Of a stretch of DNA of 7,042 bases, positions 1 through 5,639 are shown piece after piece. The notes under the pieces were generated by a model. That model saw only the letters and a program-made list of their open reading frames with translations, ran no database searches and had not been told where the DNA came from. Origin of the DNA: Sedimentisphaerales bacterium. GTDB lineage: Bacteria > Planctomycetota > Phycisphaerae > Sedimentisphaerales > Anaerobacaceae. The DNA lies in contig DAOVMB010000121.1 of NCBI GenBank assembly GCA_030630905.1, positions 1-7,042 of the forward strand, given 5' to 3'. The number at the start of each line of letters is the position of its first letter. Position 1 is the first letter of the stretch. The position numbers were made by a program, and so were the translations under genes.

Positions 1-739
1 CGCCTGTGAAAATCTTGTCGCAGACCGTGTCCATCATTATACCAGGAGCACCATAATAAAGATAGGTCCGACCTATGTTTGTCGATTCGGTCTTGCCGGG
101 ACCGTCATAGTCCCTCGTGCCAAACAATATGTCTTCACACCCATCCCCATCTACGTCTCCAACGGCAGTACGTCGGCCCAGCCGTTCCCCTGGATTCTGT
201 CCATCAAATACCTTATCGGGGATCGTATCAAATGGATTCCCGCCGTAATAAAGGTAGGCTCGGCCTTTTTTGTTGTCATAATGGTTGGCATTAATGATAA
301 GATCATCATATCTGTCATTATTAACATCACCCGCGTCAACGACGCGGCCAAATATCGATCCGGAAGGCCCTGGATTCTCAATAATAACATCAGCAGTTTC
401 ATCTATGCCGGGTCCGCCATAGTAAACATAAACGCGTCCCTGATCAGTTTTATAAAACATGGCTCCCAAGGCAATATCCAAGTAACCATCACCGTTAAAA
501 TCTCCAAGACAGCTCCCCTGGCCAAGTCTCTCCGTTCCGTCCCCTGTTAGCGTAAGATCAGCTTGGTTGTCGAAGCCCTTCCCACCATAATAAACATATG
601 CTCGGCCTTGCTGGTCGTTATATCCTGGCCCAGTACATATAAGATCCTTATACCCGTCAGCATTAACGTCGCCACCAAGGAGGTAACTACCGAAGGCATG
701 GAGTCCAGTTCCTTCCGCATCAAAGACCAGATCAGCAGC
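1..739 (-). repeat. Tandem FG-GAP repeats of the second propeller (partial)
   Basis: Residues 629-874 start with DLVFDAEG and a following Phe-Gly, which resembles the outer strand of a blade. Four calcium loops follow (DVNADG 652, DFNGDG 708, DVNNDR 766, DVDGDG 823), 56-58 residues apart. The third has Arg in place of the loop Gly. The array continues past the edge. Confidence 0.8.
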
Positions 740-937
740 ATCCTCCGATCCATCTTTCCATCCTTTCGAGAGAGTCACTTCCTCGCTGGCGATTTCTTTC
801 CTACTGGTTAAATCAGTTAAAACCACACGAAATCTCTCTTTGTAGGCACCTTGATTAGCAATACTCACAGTTACAGGAACAGAATCTCCTTGAACAAAAC
901 TTGACGGCACAGAAACATTCGTGATGGCAACATCATG
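1..937 (-). repeat. Second copy of the CARDB/propeller unit, truncated by the window edge
   Basis: Encodes residues 563-874: a second CARDB front half (563-623) followed by four FG-GAP blades and the start of a fifth. If it mirrors copy one, about three more blades and a CARDB back half lie to the left of the window. Confidence 0.75.
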
Positions 938-2623
938 AACCTCTTTAGGTTTAACATTAATTGTTTTGACAACAACGTTGTCTGCGGTGTCCTTTTCTCC
1001 ATCCACTGGCGTGATCTCAATTTTAAGTGTGTGCTTGCCCGGTGAGGCGTTGGTGGTATCCCAGTTGAGGGTGATATCCTCTGCATCTGAAAAAGGACCA
1101 AAATATAAATAGGCTTTGCCGTCACTACGTCCCCCTCCTTGAGCTCCAATCAATGCATCTGGGTAGCCATCCTTATTTACATCGCCTATCGAGACATTGC
1201 CGCCAAAATAGTTGTGGTCATCTCCTTCAGGATCAAAGATATGATCGCAATCCATATCCATTAAGACTTTGGCGTTGCCGTGGAAAATGTATGCACGACC
1301 AGCCATAACAGCGGATGAGGGATAGTTATATCCGCCAACAAGAATATCGCCATATTCATCGCCGTTGAAATACCCACATGCAATGTCGTCGCCTCCCATA
1401 TTACTTGAGGTTTTCCCTTCCAATACAACATCAGGTGGCCTGTTCCCATCGAAATTCTTCATGCCCCAATAGATGTACACGCGGCCCCGGTAATTCCCAG
1501 CGTGACGGGCACAAAGAAGAAGGTCGTCATGTCCGTCGTTGTCGATATCAAAGAATTTACTTCCTGTTCCCATAGAATCAGTGAGGTTCTCCCCTCTAAA
1601 AATGTAATCACACACCGCATTCATCTTGGGCTTCGTATTGCCGAAGAAAAGATAAGCACTACCTTGCCTTTTGCCCCATTGCCGTGCACCTACAACAATA
1701 TCATTATAACCATCAGCATTCACGTCTCCGCTGGCATCAATTTTCCGACCAAACCAACCCTTGTGACCTACCTCGCCTTCAAGGATGACGTCAGCCACGA
1801 CATCCATCGGATTGCTGCCCCAATAAAGGTATACGCGGCCTCTCTCTTGGTCATAATTCTGGGCACCTACAAGGATATCTACATGCCCATCATTATCAAT
1901 GTCACCTACAGATACTGGCATGCCGAACCAACCCTTCTTACCTACCTCTCCATCAAGGATTAAATCTGGTTGTGTGTCTATTTTAAGACCGCCATAGAAA
2001 ACATACACACGCCCATCACCTTTGCGATATAATCGTGCTCCAATGATGATGTCATCGTAGCCGTCCTGATTTATATCTGCAAATACTCCAGACTGAGCCC
2101 CAAAGCGGTCTCCTGCATTTTCCCCAGAGAAAAGAATATCAGGTGATGACACATCCATATTATTCCTTCCATAGAAGAGAAAGGCACTGCCTCTTTCATT
2201 ATTCCAGAGAGGATCGCAGATTAAAATATCGGCAAATCCATCACCGTTCACATCTCCTTCCATACAGACATTAATACCTAAATAGCTGGTTTCATCTGTA
2301 GAGATTTTAAATACCAAGCATTCAGTATCGATTGGTTCACTTTTCCAACCTTTTGCTAAAGTGACTTTCTTGCCGACTATTTTTTCCCCACTATTTGTGT
2401 TAGTCAATGTAACACGAAATGTCTCCTGGTAGCTGCCTTTGTTCGCAATGCTGACTGTTATTGGGACAGTATCTCCTTGAACGCAACTGGAAAGGGCTGA
2501 CACGTTCGTAATCGCTATATCGTGAGTGGGCTTTGCATTAGGATCTAAAGAGGTTGCCGGCGCAATACTTGAAAACAACAATACCGTCGAAAAGACACTT
2601 GCTATTGCACATATCACCTTCAC
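1..2623 (-). CDS. Large secreted FG-GAP beta-propeller / CARDB protein, C-terminus outside the window
   Basis: One uninterrupted frame of 874 codons reaches the left edge without a stop, so the gene is partial. The GTG at 2623 is the first possible start: an in-frame TGA lies at 2629-2627 and GGGAGGA is 7 bases upstream. Residues 1-23 form a Sec signal peptide (probable cleavage after APA). Then follow: CARDB front half (34-94); seven FG-GAP blades with Ca-binding DxDxDG-type loops at residues 124, 183, 241, 300, 359, 418 and 481, period about 59; CARDB back half (516-558, with NWDTTNASPGKHTL); a second CARDB front half (563-623); and at least four more blades with loops at 652, 708, 766 and 823. 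The loop at 418 is degenerate (Tyr for the first Asp, Glu for Gly). FG-GAP repeats fold as integrin-alpha-like propellers that bind calcium, usually in surface adhesion or ligand binding. The exact ligand is unknown. Base composition is more AT-rich than in the neighbouring genes. Confidence 0.92.
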   Translation of the reverse strand, partial: MKVICAIASVFSTVLLFSSIAPATSLDPNAKPTHDIAITNVSALSSCVQGDTVPITVSIANKGSYQETFRVTLTNTNSGEKIVGKKVTLAKGWKSEPIDTECLVFKISTDETSYLGINVCMEGDVNGDGFADILICDPLWNNERGSAFLFYGRNNMDVSSPDILFSGENAGDRFGAQSGVFADINQDGYDDIIIGARLYRKGDGRVYVFYGGLKIDTQPDLILDGEVGKKGWFGMPVSVGDIDNDGHVDILVGAQNYDQERGRVYLYWGSNPMDVVADVILEGEVGHKGWFGRKIDASGDVNADGYNDIVVGARQWGKRQGSAYLFFGNTKPKMNAVCDYIFRGENLTDSMGTGSKFFDIDNDGHDDLLLCARHAGNYRGRVYIYWGMKNFDGNRPPDVVLEGKTSSNMGGDDIACGYFNGDEYGDILVGGYNYPSSAVMAGRAYIFHGNAKVLMDMDCDHIFDPEGDDHNYFGGNVSIGDVNKDGYPDALIGAQGGGRSDGKAYLYFGPFSDAEDITLNWDTTNASPGKHTLKIEITPVDGEKDTADNVVVKTINVKPKEVHDVAITNVSVPSSFVQGDSVPVTVSIANQGAYKERFRVVLTDLTSRKEIASEEVTLSKGWKDGSEDAADLVFDAEGTGLHAFGSYLLGGDVNADGYKDLICTGPGYNDQQGRAYVYYGGKGFDNQADLTLTGDGTERLGQGSCLGDFNGDGYLDIALGAMFYKTDQGRVYVYYGGPGIDETADVIIENPGPSGSIFGRVVDAGDVNNDRYDDLIINANHYDNKKGRAYLYYGGNPFDTIPDKVFDGQNPGERLGRRTAVGDVDGDGCEDILFGTRDYDGPGKTESTNIGRTYLYYGAPGIMMDTVCDKIFTG
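938..2524 (-). repeat. First copy of a 529-residue CARDB/propeller unit
   Basis: This stretch encodes residues 34-562: CARDB front half, seven-bladed propeller, CARDB back half. The same series restarts at residue 563. The two front halves (34-94 and 563-623) align without gaps and are identical at 39 of 61 positions by hand count, both running from HD[IV]AITNVS to KGWK. The duplication is therefore old but clear. Confidence 0.8.
1094..2329 (-). repeat. Seven tandem FG-GAP repeats, about 177-base period (propeller 1)
   Basis: Residues 99-510 carry seven blades. Each has an inner strand ending in a Phe-Gly or similar, a DxDxDG-type calcium loop, a DI[LIV]xGA strand and a G[RKS][VA]Y[LV][YF]xG strand. 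The last blade lacks its own DLxxxGE outer strand, and the segment at about 101-115 before blade one resembles that strand. This fits the velcro closure of a complete, self-contained seven-bladed propeller. The repetition also gives spurious open frames on the plus strand (for example 1502-1963), which I do not regard as genes. Confidence 0.82.
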
Positions 2624-2630
2624 GGTTCAA

Positions 2631-2637
2631 TCCTCCC
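2631..2637 (-). promoter_or_regulatory. Shine-Dalgarno site fixing the GTG start of the FG-GAP gene
   Basis: The minus strand reads GGGAGGA, 7 bases before the GTG at 2623-2621. An in-frame TGA two codons before the GTG rules out any longer protein, so the non-ATG start is well supported. Confidence 0.8.
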
Positions 2638-2699
2638 AAGCAAAGTCGATTGCTCCGGTGGTTTCTTGTTATATTAAATTCCCGCCGCTCTGCTTAAGG

Positions 2700-4217
2700 C
2701 TATCTCTTGGCATCGTTAAGTTCGAGCCATGCGTCCATTGTACGCTTGAGGTTTTCTTGGGAGTCGCCGCCTATGCCGTAGCCCTGGAAGCCTATCGGGC
2801 CGGTGTAGCCTGAATCGTAAAGCGTCTTGAGGAATCGGCGCATATCGAACGTGCCGCGGTCCAGTGTTTGAATCAGAGTTTTCCAATCTTTGCCGCCGCT
2901 GTCGGCGCCGTTTATTGTGACTACGAACAAATGCGGCATCGCCAATTTAATTAACGCCTCCATGTTCTTCTCGTCATCGACCTTGAGCCAGTGGCATAGG
3001 TTGAAAGTTACGCCGACGTTTCTGCAATTCACTCTCTTGGCCACGCGCACGGCATCTTCCACTCGTTCGACCCAGAATCCGGTGTGGGGATAGAGCGCTA
3101 CTCGCACGTCAGCCTCGGCGGCCATTTCCGCGACCTCACGGAGAATTTCTTCGGCGCGGTCGTCACCGGCAGTGGAGGAAGGTTTGTGCTTCTTGCTAAG
3201 AACGAATAGCCACAGCATCGCATTACGACCCTTTAGCACTTCGATTGTCTCTTTTAATTCCGGGCCGTATTTCTGCTGATCGGAATCGATATTTATGCCG
3301 AGATAGACTGTAAAAAGTCTCAGGCCGTTCTTGTCCAACTCTTCGGCCATTTCGGCCAGCCCTTTGCCCGCCGTGCATCCGATGCCAGCATAGCCCAATT
3401 CCCTGGCCATCCGGACCTGCTCTTTTGCAGTTTGGTGTGAAGCGTCTTTCGTCGCCGTATCCATCGCGAAGAAAGGATTCGGTCCGGCCGGTTCGATCCG
3501 AATATTGCGATATGCCACCGGCCCGTGGTCGCCCTGCAGCATGAGCGGCCCGGCTGGTTTCTCATCATTATACGCTCCAGCCCGCGTCGGCCCGGTTAGT
3601 TCCACGTCCTCGTGAACCGCTATACCATTGTGAACCACCTTCTCAAATCGCGCATTTGCAACTTTTCGCCCCGCCTCGTCGAAACGCGGTGCTCGGAAGA
3701 TGACATCGAACGTCTGCCACTGTCCCGGAGGCCGCGATGCGTTGACTCGCGGCGAACGACCTTCATAACCCTTGGGATCCCCGCTCTCATCCCACCGCTC
3801 ATAAATACCGCCGCACTCGATGCCGGGGTATTCGCCTTTCTCGACGCCATAGCTGTCGTAAACCTGAATCTCATACCGCCCCATGAAGTACACGCCGGAG
3901 TTCGAGCCTTTCGAAACCATAAACTCAATGTGCGCATTAACATCTCCGAACTCGGCCTTGCTGAACAAATTCGATGTCCTGCCCTTCGGCCCGTTCACAA
4001 CAGTCCCCGTTCCCGGCTTGCTGCTCAGCAGCTTTTCATCCGCCGGGTCCGTAAACACATCACCTACAATCTCCCATTGTCCCGTATCACCTCGCCAAGC
4101 AGAGAAATTGCTACTCGTTAAGGTGACTTGCTCAGCTTGGGCACATGTCGCTAATAAAAAACAAAAAATCCCCACGAACGACAAAATCGTATGATTTATT
4201 CCGCATCGACTGTTCAT
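2700..4217 (-). CDS. Secreted DUF1080 (3-keto-glycoside hydrolase family) fused to AP_endonuc_2-like TIM barrel
   Basis: A 505-residue two-domain protein. A Sec signal peptide spans about 1-28, with probable cleavage after AQA. Residues about 31-243 form a DUF1080 / 3-keto-disaccharide hydrolase domain (jelly-roll, LamG-like), recognised by the SNSGVYF and YEIQVYDS region (105-122), GIYERW (137-142), GQWQTFDV (165-172) and the closing PLMLQGDHGPVAYRNIRI (224-241). Residues about 262-500 form an AP-endonuclease-2/xylose-isomerase-like TIM barrel, with strand ends at VRVALYPHTG (371-380), NVGVTFNLCHW (400-410), FVVTINGAD (431-439) and GPIGFQGYG (473-481). By eye, three of the four usual metal ligands (Glu, Asp, His, Glu) are replaced: Tyr376, Asn406 and Gln478; His409 of the motif after strand 6 is kept. 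DUF1080 proteins cleave 3-keto-glycosides made by Gfo/Idh/MocA dehydrogenases, which fits the two genes upstream. An in-frame GTG at 4241 is less likely because it precedes the Shine-Dalgarno site. Confidence 0.9.
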   Translation of the reverse strand: MNSRCGINHTILSFVGIFCFLLATCAQAEQVTLTSSNFSAWRGDTGQWEIVGDVFTDPADEKLLSSKPGTGTVVNGPKGRTSNLFSKAEFGDVNAHIEFMVSKGSNSGVYFMGRYEIQVYDSYGVEKGEYPGIECGGIYERWDESGDPKGYEGRSPRVNASRPPGQWQTFDVIFRAPRFDEAGRKVANARFEKVVHNGIAVHEDVELTGPTRAGAYNDEKPAGPLMLQGDHGPVAYRNIRIEPAGPNPFFAMDTATKDASHQTAKEQVRMARELGYAGIGCTAGKGLAEMAEELDKNGLRLFTVYLGINIDSDQQKYGPELKETIEVLKGRNAMLWLFVLSKKHKPSSTAGDDRAEEILREVAEMAAEADVRVALYPHTGFWVERVEDAVRVAKRVNCRNVGVTFNLCHWLKVDDEKNMEALIKLAMPHLFVVTINGADSGGKDWKTLIQTLDRGTFDMRRFLKTLYDSGYTGPIGFQGYGIGGDSQENLKRTMDAWLELNDAKR

Positions 4218-4221
4218 AATA

Positions 4222-4230
4222 CTTCCCTTC
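4222..4230 (-). promoter_or_regulatory. Shine-Dalgarno site of the DUF1080-TIM-barrel gene
   Basis: The minus strand reads GAAGGGAAG, with the GGGA core ending 6 bases before the ATG at 4217. It lies inside the longer reading from the alternative GTG at 4241, so it favours the shorter 505-residue protein, which also begins with a proper signal peptide. Confidence 0.65.
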
Positions 4231-4231
4231 T

Positions 4232-4254
4232 CAATAATCACTCAACAATAATCA
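4232..4254. repeat. 9-base direct repeat upstream of the DUF1080-TIM-barrel gene
   Basis: TGATTATTG occurs twice on the minus strand, at 4254-4246 and 4240-4232, a 14-base period, directly before the Shine-Dalgarno site. The first seven bases, TGATTAT, also occur just before the start codon of oxidoreductase copy 2 (5573-5567). It could be a regulatory site or chance similarity in AT-rich spacers. Confidence 0.4.
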
Positions 4255-4264
4255 TTTATCATTC

Positions 4265-5563
4265 CTACAATCGCCACGGGCTTCGCATTGCGCGTGACAG
4301 CATCCGATTGGCCTGTTCATCGTTGATAAACCGTTCGTTGTCCGGGTTCCATCTGAGTTTTCGCCCCAGCAGCATCGAGATATTCCCGATGTGAGTGATG
4401 GTAAAGCACCGCTGTCCAATCTCGGGCGGAAAATAGCAGTCTTTACGCGACTTGACACAATCGAGAAAATTTCGCTGCTCGCCGGCCTTGCAGGTATAAA
4501 GGTGAATTTCATTCGGCCCAATCGCCGAATTTAGGATGGATTTTGGCTCGGCCTGCAGCGGCGCCCTCCAGCCTCGATTGCCGATCCAACCTTCGGAACC
4601 TTCGAATCGCAGGCTCGGCGTGCCTGATGTCACGATCAATCTCACCCCGTCGGCATATTTGTATTCGATTCGATATTCTTTAGCCGTATTGTAAAGTCCA
4701 TCCGTCCAGAACTTGCCTTTGCCATCGACCTCCACCGGCCCGGTATGTTCGCTGTCGTTTCCCCATTGGGCGCCGTCAAGCAGATGCGCGCCCCAGTCTG
4801 TCAGCATGCCGCCCGAGTAATCCAGAATCCATCGGAAGTTCCAGTGACAGCGGTCTTTCGTATAGGGCGCCCATGGCGCTGGGCCTACCCACATGTCATA
4901 ATCGAAACCATCCGGCACAGGCATCGGTTTCGGGTCACCAGGCGTGTCCGGCCCGCTTGGCAATTCGACGCGAATCGTGTGGACCTTGCCGATCCGGCCG
5001 TTACGGACCAGTTCGCACATGCGGTGATACACATCCACCGATCTATCCTCAGTGGACCATTGAAAGACCCGGCCGTAACGTTTCATCACATCGCACAGCA
5101 CCCGGCCCTCTTCGACGGTCAACGTCGGCTTTTCGCACTCGACGTCCTTGCCCGCTTTTGCCGCTGCGATCGACATCGGAACGTGCCAATGGTCCGGCGT
5201 CGAAATCATCACCGCATCTATATCGTCCCTTGCCAAAACCTTCCTGAAATCGCTGTACGTCGCGCAGTCGGTATTGCCGTATTTTTTGTTTACCATGTCA
5301 CGGGCGATATTGCGGTTAATCGGATCGACATCACAAACGGCCAAAGCCTGAGCATCCGCATTGCCCAAAAAGTTTTTCAGGTTGACGCTTCTGCCGTGAC
5401 CGCCTGTGCCGATGAAACCAAGTGTAATCCGTTCGCTCGGCGCAACCGAGCCTGTGTTCCCCATCGCCGAAGAACGAACTATATAAGGAAATCCCACAGC
5501 GGCTACGGAAGCACCCGCCGTCTTTTTCAAAAACTGACGTCGATTTATATATCCTTGCTGCAT
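4265..5563 (-). CDS. Tat-exported Gfo/Idh/MocA family oxidoreductase (copy 2, diverged)
   Basis: A 432-residue paralogue of the preceding gene. It has a twin-arginine signal (NRRQFLKK, 7-14), a Rossmann motif (GTGGHG, 52-57), CDVD (77-80), PDHWH (123-127), EKP with catalytic Lys145, and DWGAH (256-260). The two proteins share the layout throughout and nearly the same C-terminus, MLSR then A or S then MRSPWRL, suggesting an old tandem duplication. Around the active site copy 2 departs from its sister: ECEKPTLTV instead of YCEKPLALT, and STEDRS (170-175) where copy 1 has the more family-typical GTQHRS. The catalytic Lys, Asp and His remain, so it is probably active but on a different substrate, or in the reverse direction. 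The ATG has a modest GGTGA 7 bases upstream (5575-5571). The gene after it, 47 bases on, is the DUF1080-TIM-barrel fusion. Confidence 0.92.
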   Translation of the reverse strand: MQQGYINRRQFLKKTAGASVAAVGFPYIVRSSAMGNTGSVAPSERITLGFIGTGGHGRSVNLKNFLGNADAQALAVCDVDPINRNIARDMVNKKYGNTDCATYSDFRKVLARDDIDAVMISTPDHWHVPMSIAAAKAGKDVECEKPTLTVEEGRVLCDVMKRYGRVFQWSTEDRSVDVYHRMCELVRNGRIGKVHTIRVELPSGPDTPGDPKPMPVPDGFDYDMWVGPAPWAPYTKDRCHWNFRWILDYSGGMLTDWGAHLLDGAQWGNDSEHTGPVEVDGKGKFWTDGLYNTAKEYRIEYKYADGVRLIVTSGTPSLRFEGSEGWIGNRGWRAPLQAEPKSILNSAIGPNEIHLYTCKAGEQRNFLDCVKSRKDCYFPPEIGQRCFTITHIGNISMLLGRKLRWNPDNERFINDEQANRMLSRAMRSPWRL

Positions 5564-5612
5564 GATATAATCACCAAATTATATGAGTCAATTGAGCATT
5601 CATAAATCACAA

Positions 5613-5633
5613 ACAATAGCAAATAGTAAATAG
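5613..5633. repeat. Three contiguous near-identical heptamers in the gap between the two oxidoreductase genes
   Basis: On the minus strand the gap holds CTATTTA, CTATTTG and CTATTGT in direct succession, a short imperfect tandem repeat with a 7-base period. It begins a few bases after the stop codon of the upstream gene, inside an AT-rich 76-base spacer. No inverted repeat or T-tract typical of a terminator accompanies it. The role is unknown; it may be only a slippage-prone AT-rich spacer. Confidence 0.5.
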
Positions 5634-5639
5634 TCAATG

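Noticed and set aside
1502..1963. Open frame of 153 codons on the plus strand.
   Set aside because: It lies antisense to the FG-GAP repeats, whose minus-strand reading is continuous and makes clear domain sense. The plus frame is a by-product of the repetitive coding sequence.
1..2623. Idea that the FG-GAP gene is a decayed pseudogene, since no long complete open frame with a stop is present.
   Set aside because: Manual translation from the GTG at 2623 gives 874 codons without a stop or frameshift; it appears incomplete only because it runs off the window.
2639..2654. Small hairpin AGCAA-TCGACT-TTGCT just before the Shine-Dalgarno site of the FG-GAP gene.
   Set aside because: The stem has only five pairs with three A-T pairs and no following T-tract. 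It is too weak to call a terminator or a translational switch.
2668..2697. Promoter-like pair before the FG-GAP gene: TTAAGC and TATAAC with an 18-base spacer on the minus strand.
   Set aside because: The -35 box matches only three of six consensus bases and promoter consensus in this lineage is uncertain. AT-rich spacers yield such matches by chance.
4745..5605. Open frame of 286 codons on the plus strand, antisense to oxidoreductase copy 2.
   Set aside because: The minus strand encodes a full-length Gfo/Idh/MocA protein with all motifs. The antisense product is rich in Arg, His and Pro without recognisable domains, as is usual for shadows of GC-rich genes.
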